Positions 26,859 to 34,557 of a stretch of DNA of 34,557 bases are shown piece after piece. The position numbers were made by a program, and so were the translations under genes. The stretch's first letter is position 1; every line of letters starts with the position of its first letter. Source of the stretch: Prochlorococcus sp. AG-418-F08. Its GTDB lineage: Bacteria; Cyanobacteriota; Cyanobacteriia; PCC-6307; Cyanobiaceae. A model generated the notes under the pieces. The model searched no databases, was not told the origin of the DNA, and saw only the letters and a program-made list of their open reading frames with translations. The DNA is taken from contig QCLV01000014.1 of the NCBI GenBank assembly GCA_003214295.1, positions 1 to 34,557 of the forward strand, read 5' to 3'.

Positions 26859-28583
26859 ATGAAAGAAACAAGTCCCAAATCAAATAATGGAACAATTTTG
26901 GATATAAATGAATCTTTTAAAATTGAATTTGATCCTATCAGCGATGCGTTGGCAGCTATAAGAAATGGTGAATGCATAATTGTTGTAGATGATGAAAGAA
27001 GAGAAAATGAAGGAGATTTAATATGTGCGGCTCAGTTTGCAACTCCTCAGCAAATTAATTTTATGGCTACTGAGGGGCGTGGTCTTATATGCCTAGCAAT
27101 GCAAGGTGAAAAACTTGATTCTTTAGATTTACCATTAATGGTAGATAGAAATACAGATGAAAATCAAACAGCATTTACAGTATCAATTGATGCTGGACCT
27201 GAAAATAATGTTACTACTGGAATTTCCGCTGAAGACAGGGCAAAGACAATACAAGTTGCTATAAACCCAAATACAAAACCTGATGATTTAAGGAGGCCAG
27301 GACATATTTTTCCATTAAGAGCTAAAAAAGGTGGAGTATTAAAAAGGGCAGGTCATACCGAAGCTGCAGTAGATATTGCTGCAATGTCAGGTCTTTATCC
27401 CGCTGGAGTGATTTGTGAAATACAGAATCCTGACGGTTCTATGTCAAGACTTCCACAACTTAAAGAGTATGCAAAACAGTGGGGAATGAAATTAATATCC
27501 ATAGCTGATTTAATAAGTTATCGGTTTCAAACTGAGAGATTTGTATTTAGAAAATCTGATGCTGTTCTTCCAAGTATTTTTGGGAATTTCAAAGCTTATG
27601 GATATGTTAATGAACTGGATGGTTCAGAGCACGTTGCATTAGTTAAACAAAAATCATCGAAATTAAGCGAACCTGTACTAGTAAGAATGCATTCAGAGTG
27701 CTTAACTGGTGATGCTTTTGGATCATTACGTTGTGATTGTAGACCCCAGTTAGAGGCTGCTTTATCAAGAATAGAAAAGGAGGAAGAAGGAGTTGTTGTT
27801 TACTTGAGACAAGAAGGCAGAGGTATTGGTCTAATAAATAAATTAAAAGCCTACAGTTTACAGGATGGTGGATTAGACACTGTAGAAGCTAATGAAAAAT
27901 TAGGTTTTCCAGCTGATCTCAGAAATTATGGAGTTGGAGCACAAATTTTAACTGATTTAGGTATAAAAAAATTAAAATTACTAACCAACAATCCTAGAAA
28001 GATTGCTGGATTAGGTGGTTACGGAATAGAAGTTATCGAGAGAGTTCCATTAGTTATTTGTCCAAATGATAATAATGCAGAATATTTGAGTGTTAAAAAA
28101 ACAAAGTTAGGCCATATGTTTGATGATGATAATTCTAATTCCAGTAATATTGACCCATTTATATCAATTTTTCTTGACGGTAAATATAAATCTATTGATT
28201 TAGTTCCAATAAAAAATAAAGTTACTAAATTCTGTAGTCAACAAAACATTAATATTAAACTTGAAAGTAGTCCAAGATTATTGGCGTTTTGGAACCGACC
28301 AAAATTAGTATGGAGAATTTTACATGATCAGAATAGAACCAATTTCAATATTAATGATGAGGAAATAAAGAATATAGAATTATTTATTCAGTTTTTATCC
28401 AAATATGAAAATAGCACAAAGATTGGAATTATTGTTTCTAGAAACATTGAACAAGCATTACACCCAAAAAGTAGTATCAAACTAATCAATACTAAATTCA
28501 CTATTAATAACGAAATTTTATATTCTTCTACAAGAAAATTTAATCTAGATAAGGAGACATTTAGTATTGTTTTTGAAGCCTAA
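26859..28583 (+). CDS. ribBA: Bifunctional 3,4-DHBP synthase / GTP cyclohydrolase II with a C-terminal extension
   Basis: About 574 residues. The DHBP synthase half (~20-220) has '[22 protein letters not shown]', '[12 protein letters not shown]' and '[27 protein letters not shown]'. The GTP cyclohydrolase II half (~220-420) has the zinc cysteines in '[21 protein letters not shown]', '[22 protein letters not shown]' and '[12 protein letters not shown]'. Together they make both precursors of riboflavin. A further ~155 residues, rich in Asn, Lys and Ile, follow where most RibBA proteins end; no known motif is seen in it. I chose ATG 26859, with AGGA at 26851-26854 upstream, over a TTG at 26847. 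It stands divergent from argC and convergent with the cyclophilin gene (4 nt apart). Confidence 0.95.
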   Translation: MKETSPKSNNGTILDINESFKIEFDPISDALAAIRNGECIIVVDDERRENEGDLICAAQFATPQQINFMATEGRGLICLAMQGEKLDSLDLPLMVDRNTDENQTAFTVSIDAGPENNVTTGISAEDRAKTIQVAINPNTKPDDLRRPGHIFPLRAKKGGVLKRAGHTEAAVDIAAMSGLYPAGVICEIQNPDGSMSRLPQLKEYAKQWGMKLISIADLISYRFQTERFVFRKSDAVLPSIFGNFKAYGYVNELDGSEHVALVKQKSSKLSEPVLVRMHSECLTGDAFGSLRCDCRPQLEAALSRIEKEEEGVVVYLRQEGRGIGLINKLKAYSLQDGGLDTVEANEKLGFPADLRNYGVGAQILTDLGIKKLKLLTNNPRKIAGLGGYGIEVIERVPLVICPNDNNAEYLSVKKTKLGHMFDDDNSNSSNIDPFISIFLDGKYKSIDLVPIKNKVTKFCSQQNINIKLESSPRLLAFWNRPKLVWRILHDQNRTNFNINDEEIKNIELFIQFLSKYENSTKIGIIVSRNIEQALHPKSSIKLINTKFTINNEILYSSTRKFNLDKETFSIVFEA

Positions 28584-28587
28584 GTTA

Positions 28588-29025
28588 CTACTTTATGGTT
28601 GCTTTAATAATTTTTGAACCATTAGTAAGCTTTTGCACTATATCCATATCATTTGTTTTGCCAAATACGGTATGAACTCCATCGAGATGAGGCTGTGGTT
28701 CATAAACTATGAAAAACTGACTGCCACCTGTATCCTTTCCTGCATGAGCCATAGAAAGTGAGCCTTTTAGATGTTTATTGGAATTAATTTCACATTTAAT
28801 ATTATATCCCGGACCTCCAGTCCCAGGCATACCAGATGCTCCATTACGAGTATTTGGACATCCACCTTGAGCCATAAATCCAGGAATAACTCTGTGAAAT
28901 GCTAAACCATCATAAAAACCGTCACTAATTAAATTTGTGAAGTTTTTAACTGTATTTGGTGCATCCTCAGAGAAAAATTCAATGTTAATATTCCCTACTT
29001 CAGTTTCAAATAATGCAGTTGTCAT
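28588..29025 (-). CDS. ppiB: Peptidyl-prolyl cis-trans isomerase, cyclophilin type
   Basis: The 145-residue single-domain cyclophilin has '[47 protein letters not shown]', '[52 protein letters not shown]'. These hold the active-site Arg of FHRV, the F-M-x-Q-G-G loop and the S-Q-F-F-I block. It catalyses proline isomerisation during folding. No signal peptide, so cytoplasmic. It is the last gene of the minus-strand run dnaK / dnaJ / DUF3110 / ppiB, 37 nt after DUF3110, which fits a folding role, although co-transcription is inferred from spacing only. Confidence 0.93.
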   Translation of the reverse strand: MTTALFETEVGNINIEFFSEDAPNTVKNFTNLISDGFYDGLAFHRVIPGFMAQGGCPNTRNGASGMPGTGGPGYNIKCEINSNKHLKGSLSMAHAGKDTGGSQFFIVYEPQPHLDGVHTVFGKTNDMDIVQKLTNGSKIIKATIK

Positions 29026-29062
29026 GTTCTATTTGTTTAATAATTTATAAATATCTTAATAG

Positions 29063-29443
29063 CTAAAGCAACTTTTCAAGGTTTTCCTTAATGGTATTTA
29101 AATCAATATTTTTATTGTGATTCTTGTCTCCCTCCCAATCTTCAACTTCGAGGTTTTTCTGGGGTGGTGAAATTAGCAACCTATCTTCGGCTGTTTTAGG
29201 CACAAAATTTTTTTCTACTAATTTGCATTCATAATCCAATTTAATACAAAATTCTTTTATTTCCTCAATGTCGATCATTTCAACTGTTGGTAGAGGGAAA
29301 TCTTGGGCTTCAAGTAGTCCACAGTATCTTGTCGCGTCATCCTTTTCTTCAAACATAAGAACTATTGTTCTACCTTTTAATTCGATTGAATGAATTCCTT
29401 CCTTATCTGTTCCTGAATTATATAAGAGAACAAATATATCCAT
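29063..29443 (-). CDS. DUF3110 family protein
   Basis: The 126-residue protein matches DUF3110, a family typical of cyanobacteria and plastids. It begins 'DIFVLLYNSGTDKEGIHSIELKGRTIVLMFEEKDDATRYCGLLEAQDFPLPTVEMID', then 'EIKEFCIKLDYECKLV', and ends in an acidic tail with 'PQKNLEVEDWEGDKN'. It is predicted soluble, and no biochemical role is established that I can cite. Position is between dnaJ (34 nt) and the cyclophilin gene (37 nt) on one strand, which suggests a link to protein quality control or simply shared transcription. Confidence 0.85.
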   Translation of the reverse strand: MDIFVLLYNSGTDKEGIHSIELKGRTIVLMFEEKDDATRYCGLLEAQDFPLPTVEMIDIEEIKEFCIKLDYECKLVEKNFVPKTAEDRLLISPPQKNLEVEDWEGDKNHNKNIDLNTIKENLEKLL

Positions 29444-29477
29444 AAAGTTAAGAATTAGCTATATATATTTTATTTGA

Positions 29478-30401
29478 TTAAAAATCAGAAAGTGATAATT
29501 CTTGTAATCTTGTATATAACGCAATTTCTTCATCATTTATATCTGCAGGAATAACTACTAATATTTCAACGTATTGATCTCCTACATTATCTTCATATCT
29601 TAAACCTCTACCCTTTAAACGTAACATTCTTCCAGTCGATGATTTTGGAGGCACTTGAAGGGTTACATTACCATCAAGGGTAGGAACCTCTACAGCACAA
29701 CCAAGAAGAGCATCATGTGGAAATAATTCCAATTTATAAAGAACTCTCAAACCATCTATTCTTAAACCATTTTTCGTTTGAACTTTTAACTGTAGATAAT
29801 GATCTTTTCCTCCTCTGGCAATATTTTCAAGTCTTAATCTCCATCCATCACCAGCAAAAGGAGGTGTATCAACTTCAACTACAGTTTGATCTTCAAGTTC
29901 TATTAAAATGGAAGCTCCGCTCAATGCCTCGTCAGGAGTTAATTCAATAATTGTTTCAATATCCTGATGGAGTTTAACTGGAGGAGGTTCTTCTGGAGAT
30001 GTTGTCGGGTATCCATAATTATTAAATTCATCATTATCTATATTTGAAGTTTCATCATCTAATTCTTCATTGTTATCTTCATCGTAATTCTTTGTAGAGT
30101 ATTCATAACCAAATAAGGCATCAAGATAATCCTGAAAATCAGGAAACCCCGTCTTGAAATTATCATAATGATCATCGGGAATATCTTCATCAGGACTATC
30201 ATTTATTTTCTTTGGATTACTTAAGTATTCATATGCTTCATTAATTAATTTAAATCTTTCTTCTGCATTAAGATCATTTTTATTTAAATCTGGATGCCAT
30301 TTTCTTGCTTCTCTTCGAAAGGCCTTTTTTAGTTCTTTAACATCAAAATCAGGGGGTAAACCCAAAATCGACAGATAGTCTTTTTTAGAGGAAATAGTCA
30401 T
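29478..30401 (-). CDS. dnaJ: DnaJ-type co-chaperone (J-domain plus C-terminal substrate-binding domain)
   Basis: About 307 residues from the chosen start. The J-domain (~5-70) reads 'DYLSILGLPPDFDVKELKKAFRREARKWHPDLNKND' with the HPD motif. A long acidic Asp/Glu/Asn linker (~75-165) replaces the usual G/F region. The C-terminal part carries the DnaJ-C beta-sandwich ('LELFPHDALLGCAVEVPTLDGNVTLQVPPKSSTGRMLRLKGRGL'). There is no CxxCxGxG zinc finger, so it is CbpA-like (class B). It stimulates the adjacent DnaK. The ATG at 30401 lies 17 nt inside dnaK and gives the normal start 'MTISSKKDYLSILG'; an ATG at 30434 would overlap by 50 nt. The coupling suggests balanced synthesis. Confidence 0.9.
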   Translation of the reverse strand: MTISSKKDYLSILGLPPDFDVKELKKAFRREARKWHPDLNKNDLNAEERFKLINEAYEYLSNPKKINDSPDEDIPDDHYDNFKTGFPDFQDYLDALFGYEYSTKNYDEDNNEELDDETSNIDNDEFNNYGYPTTSPEEPPPVKLHQDIETIIELTPDEALSGASILIELEDQTVVEVDTPPFAGDGWRLRLENIARGGKDHYLQLKVQTKNGLRIDGLRVLYKLELFPHDALLGCAVEVPTLDGNVTLQVPPKSSTGRMLRLKGRGLRYEDNVGDQYVEILVVIPADINDEEIALYTRLQELSLSDF

Positions 30402-32382
30402 TGTCCCATGGATCATCATCCCTAGAGTTACCATACCTCGAATTTCTATAATTTCTATTCACTTGATTATCCCAAGGATCATCATCCCAATAATCATCTG
30501 AAAAAAGTTCATCCTTTAATGATCCAAATGTATTTTTTATACTCTGTAAAGGACTATTATCAGTTTTCCTTTCTGCTGCAAATTTCCTGTTTAAACCAAA
30601 TAATGCTTCTTGGAGTGCACTTACTGAAATTTCTAATTCTTGAGGATCATCATCATCTAAATATTCCTCTACATCTTGAATGGCTAATTCAACAGCTCTT
30701 TGTTGTCTTTCAGCTCCATAAGGACCAAATTCTAAAGAAGCATCCCTAAGCCTTCTTTCAGCTTGCGCAATAAGAGTTAAAGCACTATTTTTTCTATCAA
30801 TAACAGATCTTTTCTTTCTATCTTCATTAGCTTTTGATTTAGCTTCTTCAATTATTGATTTAATTTCTTGTTCATTTAAATTAGAACCTCCAGAAATTGA
30901 CACTGTTTGTTTTCTTCCAGTTGTTCTATCGGTTGCACTTACTTCCAAAAGACCATTGGCATCAATATCAAAAGCTACCTGGACTTGTGGAATACCTCTA
31001 GGAGCTGGAGGTATTCCTGATAATCTAAATTTACCAAGTGATTTATTCTCTGAGGCTAAAGGCCTTTCACCCTGCCTCACTTGAACAACAACTGAAGATT
31101 GATTAGCTTCTGATGTACTAAAAACATCAGATTGCCTTACTGGTATTGGTGTATTACGAGGAATAAGTACCTTCATAAGTCCACCAATAGTTTCTAAACC
31201 TAAGGAAAGAGGTGTAACGTCATTTAACAGTAAATCTTGTAAATCACCACTAATTATTCCAGATTGTATCGCTGCACCAATTGCAACTACTTCATCTGGA
31301 TTAACGGATTGACAGGGATCTTTAGGAACAAGAGTCTTAACTAATTGTTGAACCATTGGAATTCTGGTGCTGCCTCCGACAAGAACTACCTCATCTATAT
31401 CTTCTGCATTCCATCCGGAGTCATCTAAAGCTATTTGTACAGGCTCTAATAATCTGTCTAATAGATCTTGAGATAATGATTCAAATATCTTTCTATCTAA
31501 TGTTTCTTCAATATGCAACGGCCCCTCATTACTTGTTGTGATAAATGGCAAAGATATCTTTGTTTTTTGCAATCCTGACAATTCACATTTTGCTTTTTCA
31601 GCAGCCTCAGATAATCTTTGTAAAGCTTGTCTGTCTCTTCTTAGATCAATGTCATGTTTAGCTAGAAATTTTTCTGCAAGCCAATCAACTATTTTTGAAT
31701 CAAAATTGTTTCCGCCTAGCTGTGTATCACCACAAGTGGCTTTAACATCAAATACACCATTAGAAATTTTTAACAATGAAACATCAAATGTTCCCCCTCC
31801 TAAATCAAAAACTAAAACATTATTAGAAGAACTTTTTTCAAAACCATATGCTAGAGCAGCAGCAGTAGGTTCATTTAGAATTCTATCAACTTTAATACCA
31901 GCTAATATTGCAGAATCCTTTGTAGCTTGCCTTTGAGATTCATTAAAGTACGCAGGGACTGTAATAACTGCAGAGTCAATAGTATCTCCAAGATAAGTTT
32001 CAGCATCATTAATTAATTTTCTAATTAATGAGCTTACTAATTCTTCTGGTGCATACTCTCTTTCTGTATTTGGACTAAGAACCCTAACACTTCCAGTATT
32101 ATTAGCCTTTACGTTATATGGGACAGAAATACTATTCTCATCTAGTTCATCCCAATCACTACCAATAAATCTTTTTAAATTAAAAAAAGTATTTTTAGGA
32201 TTTAGCACAAGTTGTCTTCTGGCTTGATCTCCTATTACTATTTCTTTGTCTTTTGTAAATCCAACTATTGAAGGTGTAGTTCTAGAACCTTCAGAATTAG
32301 CAATAACAATTGGACGACCAGCTTCTATAACTCCTACAACAGAGTTAGTAGTACCTAAATCAATTCCAACTATTTGCCCCAT
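30385..32382 (-). CDS. dnaK: Hsp70 chaperone DnaK with an acidic repeat tail
   Basis: The 665-residue Hsp70 begins 'GQIVGIDLGTTNSVVGVIEAG' (phosphate-1), then 'AVITVPAYFNESQRQATKDSA', 'LVFDLGGGTFDVSLL' and 'VVLVGGSTRIPMVQQL' (adenosine), followed by the substrate domain 'NDVTPLSLGLETIGG' and the helical lid. The last ~50 residues are unusual for bacterial DnaK: they lack the EEVKDDDKK-type end and carry two copies of D-D-D-P-W-D-N. Cyanobacteria have several DnaK paralogues. The pairing with dnaJ recalls the dnaK3-dnaJ locus of other cyanobacteria, but I cannot settle the paralogue by eye. Reading frames overlap dnaJ at the 3' end. A 213-nt leader separates it from tRNA-Ser. Confidence 0.95.
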   Translation of the reverse strand: MGQIVGIDLGTTNSVVGVIEAGRPIVIANSEGSRTTPSIVGFTKDKEIVIGDQARRQLVLNPKNTFFNLKRFIGSDWDELDENSISVPYNVKANNTGSVRVLSPNTEREYAPEELVSSLIRKLINDAETYLGDTIDSAVITVPAYFNESQRQATKDSAILAGIKVDRILNEPTAAALAYGFEKSSSNNVLVFDLGGGTFDVSLLKISNGVFDVKATCGDTQLGGNNFDSKIVDWLAEKFLAKHDIDLRRDRQALQRLSEAAEKAKCELSGLQKTKISLPFITTSNEGPLHIEETLDRKIFESLSQDLLDRLLEPVQIALDDSGWNAEDIDEVVLVGGSTRIPMVQQLVKTLVPKDPCQSVNPDEVVAIGAAIQSGIISGDLQDLLLNDVTPLSLGLETIGGLMKVLIPRNTPIPVRQSDVFSTSEANQSSVVVQVRQGERPLASENKSLGKFRLSGIPPAPRGIPQVQVAFDIDANGLLEVSATDRTTGRKQTVSISGGSNLNEQEIKSIIEEAKSKANEDRKKRSVIDRKNSALTLIAQAERRLRDASLEFGPYGAERQQRAVELAIQDVEEYLDDDDPQELEISVSALQEALFGLNRKFAAERKTDNSPLQSIKNTFGSLKDELFSDDYWDDDPWDNQVNRNYRNSRYGNSRDDDPWDNDYFL

Positions 32383-32595
32383 GATTTTAGATCGCTAAAT
32401 TAAAGCAAAATTTAATAATAATTTAATTAATTTTTATCTTAGATATCTACATATAATAGTAAAAATCAAATTTTTTCAACTTAATTTAAATAAAAAAGTT
32501 TATTTATAACTTGTCAAAAAGATAACTATCAATTTTATAACATTTTTTACATAGAAAGTTGTTGATGTAGTTAACCAAAATAAACTAATATAAAA
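32383..32595 (-). promoter_or_regulatory. dnaK upstream region with candidate promoter boxes
   Basis: This AT-rich 213-nt leader lies between dnaK and tRNA-Ser. On the minus strand, TTGACA (32512-32517) and TTGAAA (32474-32479) are candidate -35 boxes; TATTAT (32453-32458) is a candidate -10 for the second, though the 15-bp spacing is short. I see no CIRCE-type inverted repeat (TTAGCACTC...GAGTGCTAA). Confidence 0.3.
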
Positions 32596-32682
32596 CGGAG
32601 AGAGAGGGATTCGAACCCTCGATAAGGTTGCCCCTATACAGCATTTCCAGTGCTGCGCCTTCAACCGCTCGGCCACCTCTCC
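32596..32682 (-). tRNA. tRNA-Ser(GGA)
   Basis: Read on the minus strand, it folds as a type II tRNA. The acceptor GGAGAGG pairs with TCTCTCC, followed by discriminator G. The D arm is 'TGGCCGAGCGGTTGAAGGC', and the anticodon stem AGCA/TGCT encloses loop CTGGAAA with anticodon GGA. A long variable arm follows, and the T arm is GAGGG-TTCGAAT-CCCTC. It reads UCC and UCU serine codons. CCA is not encoded, so it is added post-transcriptionally. It is 87 nt long and lies between dnaK and the ferredoxin gene. Confidence 0.97.
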
Positions 32683-32731
32683 ACATCAAACTATTTTAAC
32701 CCTTTATCATCCTATTTTTGAGGAAAGTTAT

Positions 32732-33106
32732 TTGAACAAGACTTTCACAGTAACGATTAAAAATAAAGAAACCGGAAAGGTCTATAAAGAGCAGGTTAAT
32801 AGTGACAAATATATACTTAAGGAATTTGAAAAGAAAGGTTTCAAACTTGCATTTTCATGTAGAAATGGTTGCTGTACAAGTTGTGCAGTTAAAATTAAAT
32901 CTGGTACTTTACAACAACCTGAAGCCATGGGTGTATCTCAGGCTTTAAAAGACAAAGGTTATGCACTTCTCTGTGTCGCTAAAGCAACTTCAGATCTTGA
33001 GGTAGAAACTACATATGAAGATGAACTTTACGATTTACAATTTGGACAATATTTTGGGAGGGGAAATACAAGAGTTGCGCCACCTTGGGAATTTGAGGAA
33101 GATTAA
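32732..33106 (+). CDS. [2Fe-2S] ferredoxin with C-terminal extension (FdC2-like)
   Basis: The 124-residue plant-type ferredoxin has cluster ligands Cys43, Cys48, Cys51 ('FSCRNGCCTSCAVK', C-x4-C-x2-C) and Cys81 ('ALLCVAKA'). An extra cysteine, Cys47, occupies the place that is usually Ala. After the normal end at about residue 98 there is a ~25-residue tail, 'YDLQFGQYFGRGNTRVAPPWEFEED', which recalls the C-terminally extended FdC2 ferredoxins of cyanobacteria and chloroplasts. Such proteins carry electrons, but the partner is not known from sequence. Start is TTG at 32732 with a good AGGAAA Shine-Dalgarno 6 nt before. It leads a plus-strand run with suhB (5 nt) and hisZ (18 nt). Confidence 0.9.
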   Translation: MNKTFTVTIKNKETGKVYKEQVNSDKYILKEFEKKGFKLAFSCRNGCCTSCAVKIKSGTLQQPEAMGVSQALKDKGYALLCVAKATSDLEVETTYEDELYDLQFGQYFGRGNTRVAPPWEFEED

Positions 33107-33111
33107 CTATC

Positions 33112-33960
33112 ATGTTTGAATTAAGTGCAATTGAAGAACTTACAAATCAAGTAAACTTATCTATTTTGTATGAAATAGCCAAGAATTCCGCTCAAATTGG
33201 TAATGAAATTTTAAAAGATAATTACAATAAAATTCAGAAAATATCGTCAAAGGGTAGGAAGGGTGATTTAGTTACAAATGTAGATTTGGAAGTTGAAAAT
33301 AAAATAAAAGAATATTTATTAGAAGAGACACCAAACATATCTATAAATGCAGAGGAATCTGGTAAATTAACCAAATGTTCGGATTTAACGTGGTGTATAG
33401 ACCCATTAGACGGTACAACAAATTATTCCCATGGATATCCTTTTTTTGGAACTTCTATTGGTCTTGTATATAAAAATAAGCCAATAATAGGAGCTATATC
33501 AGTACCTTATTTAAATGAGCTATATTCAGCCTGTATAGGTTTAGGTTCATTCTGCAATGATAGTGAACTTAAAGTATCGAATCCCACTAATCTTTCTGAT
33601 AGTTTACTAGTAACTGGTTTCTCTTATGACAGATTTGAGACAGAGGATAATAATTATGCTGAATTTTGTTATTTAACACATAAAACTAGAGGTGTTAGAA
33701 GAGGAGGTGCAGCAGCAGTTGATCTAGCATTTGTTGCGGCAGGTAAGGTAGATGGATATTGGGAAAGAGGATTGGAGGTATGGGATCTCGCGGCCGGTGC
33801 TATTATTGTTAAAGAGGCTGGTGGTGTTATTTCTGATTATCCATCAGGCGAATTTAATTTAAGTTCAGGAAGAATTTTAGCTTGTTCTCCCAGCCTTGAG
33901 AATGAATTAAAAAATGAACTGGATAAAGTCTCTCCATTTAAAAAAAATGTGTATACCTAA
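33112..33960 (+). CDS. suhB: Inositol monophosphatase family protein
   Basis: The 282-residue protein of the Mg-dependent IMPase/FBPase superfamily has 'NAEESGK' (Glu81/82), 'CIDPLDGTTNYSHGYPFFGTSIGLV' (Asp97, Asp100, the WxxDPLDGTTN motif) and 'GYWERGLEVWDLAAGAIIVKEAGG' (second metal site, W-D-x-A-A-G). Members dephosphorylate inositol-1-phosphate or related sugar phosphates; histidinol-phosphate phosphatases also fall in this family. Because hisZ follows by 18 nt, a histidinol-phosphatase activity is worth considering, but the motif set does not decide between them. It is a soluble enzyme with no signal peptide. Confidence 0.88.
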   Translation: MFELSAIEELTNQVNLSILYEIAKNSAQIGNEILKDNYNKIQKISSKGRKGDLVTNVDLEVENKIKEYLLEETPNISINAEESGKLTKCSDLTWCIDPLDGTTNYSHGYPFFGTSIGLVYKNKPIIGAISVPYLNELYSACIGLGSFCNDSELKVSNPTNLSDSLLVTGFSYDRFETEDNNYAEFCYLTHKTRGVRRGGAAAVDLAFVAAGKVDGYWERGLEVWDLAAGAIIVKEAGGVISDYPSGEFNLSSGRILACSPSLENELKNELDKVSPFKKNVYT

Positions 33961-33978
33961 AATTAGTTAAATATTAAA

Positions 33979-34557
33979 ATGACAGATATAAAGGAAATTA
34001 AATTAGTCGATGTAAAAAATAACTCAAACATCATAAATAATTTAAATAGTATTTATAAACTATGGGGTTATGAAGAGGTTTCACCCTCATTTATAAATAC
34101 TTTAGAGACCATAAAAGGCCGTGGCGTTATTGACGAAAATCAAGTTGTAGGAATAGTAAGTAATAATTCATTATGTCTTAGGCCAGAAATGACAACATCT
34201 ATTGTTAAATTGTCATCGACTAGATTAATAAATAAGAAAAGACCTATAAGATTATTCACCAATGGGATGGTTTTTGATAAAAAACAAAGTAATAAAAATT
34301 CATTTAAATTACAAGAAAAATTGCAGAGTGGAATTGAATTAATTGGATATGATACAAAATACCCAGAAATTGAAGTTATTAATATTTTGTTTGATTCAGT
34401 CGATAATATTAATTTGAAGGATGGTTGTAATTTATTTCTACTAGTAAGCACCACAAAAATAATGGAATTGATACTTAACAAATATAAGAATAATAATTTT
34501 GAAGAAATTAAAAAAAGTCTTGTTAATTTTGATCAAGATAATTTATCTAAATTAGGA
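33979..34557 (+). CDS. hisZ: ATP phosphoribosyltransferase regulatory subunit HisZ (3' end outside window)
   Basis: ATG at 33979; the frame stays open for 193 codons to the window end. It resembles a class II synthetase (HisRS-like) fold: 'LWGYEEVSPSFINTLETI' (motif 1-like) and 'VSNNSLCLRPEMTTSIVKLSSTRLINKKRPIRLFTNGMVFD' (motif 2 region). Then follow 'KLQEKLQSGIELIGYDTKYPEIEVINILFDSV' and a start of the domain that in HisRS would bind histidine. The short N-terminal part and the degenerate active site match HisZ, the regulatory partner of short-form HisG that starts histidine synthesis, rather than a true HisRS. It is the last visible gene of the ferredoxin / suhB / hisZ run. Confidence 0.85.
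   Translation, partial: MTDIKEIKLVDVKNNSNIINNLNSIYKLWGYEEVSPSFINTLETIKGRGVIDENQVVGIVSNNSLCLRPEMTTSIVKLSSTRLINKKRPIRLFTNGMVFDKKQSNKNSFKLQEKLQSGIELIGYDTKYPEIEVINILFDSVDNINLKDGCNLFLLVSTTKIMELILNKYKNNNFEEIKKSLVNFDQDNLSKLG

Noticed and set aside
31538..31936. 132-codon plus-strand frame inside dnaK
   Set aside because: Antisense frames over the Hsp70 ATPase domain are well-known artefacts, and there is no homology of its own.
34140..34481. 113-codon minus-strand frame near the window end
   Set aside because: It is antisense to hisZ, whose plus-strand frame is open from 33979 and matches the family.
1..34557. CRISPR array, prophage, insertion sequence, toxin-antitoxin or defence system
   Set aside because: No regularly spaced repeats, integrase, transposase or nuclease modules are seen. 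The RHH protein has no partner toxin next to it.

Overview
The window looks like a chromosomal segment of a marine picocyanobacterium, most likely a high-light-adapted Prochlorococcus. The DNA is very AT-rich (about 30% G+C by eye, not computed). Gaps between genes are tiny. Gene content is cyanobacterial throughout: CobN, HemJ, DUF1995, DUF3110, DUF2237, a C-terminally extended plant-type ferredoxin, and a long-tailed DnaK next to a DnaJ. I see no phage, transposon, CRISPR, toxin-antitoxin or island signature. This is a compact core region with about 27 confident protein genes and one tRNA.

Layout. 1-472 is the end of pheT (+). 481-1214 is gene-poor. It holds an 82-codon secreted-looking protein and three copies of a roughly 40-bp hairpin-forming repeat. 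1215-2225 (-) is a ribbon-helix-helix/J-domain fusion. 2369-2548 (+) is a 59-codon gene. 2552-3814 (-) is a DUF2237 gene followed by an Ap4A phosphorylase-type gene. 3914-4132 (+) is a small acidic protein. 4142-8640 (-) is ilvE-metH, divergent from cobN at 8713-12450 (+). 12452-13658 (-) is hemJ plus a PHP-domain gene. 13749-16206 (-) is a flavin-reductase-like gene followed by uvrC, which carries a frameshift in an A10 tract. coaD lies at 16266-16739 (+). 16748-20634 (-) is the tightly coupled run dapF / cysteine desulfurase / DUF1995 / dacB. leuS (+) and pgi (-) converge at 23309-23312. purN (+) and argC (-) converge at 25715-25731. ribBA (+) faces a minus-strand run of dnaK, dnaJ, DUF3110 and cyclophilin (28588-32382). 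A tRNA-Ser(GGA) lies at 32596-32682 (-). The window ends with the plus-strand run ferredoxin / suhB-type phosphatase / hisZ, and hisZ runs off the edge.

How the genes work together. Several runs are functionally coherent. A B12-dependent enzyme (metH) lies next to a subunit of the corrin cobalt chelatase (cobN). dapF and dacB both serve peptidoglycan. dnaK, dnaJ and a cyclophilin serve protein folding. The rest are housekeeping genes for riboflavin, purine, arginine, histidine, CoA, haem and DNA repair.

Most worth a second look: (1) the uvrC frameshift, which removes the catalytic His motif and the HhH domain unless polymerase slippage or a base-call correction restores it; (2) the repeat family around the 82-codon gene; (3) the RHH/J-domain fusion; (4) the start of purN, where no ATG is available unless a short A-run is corrected; (5) the long C-terminal extension on RibBA. 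I did not find a clear previously undescribed multi-gene system.
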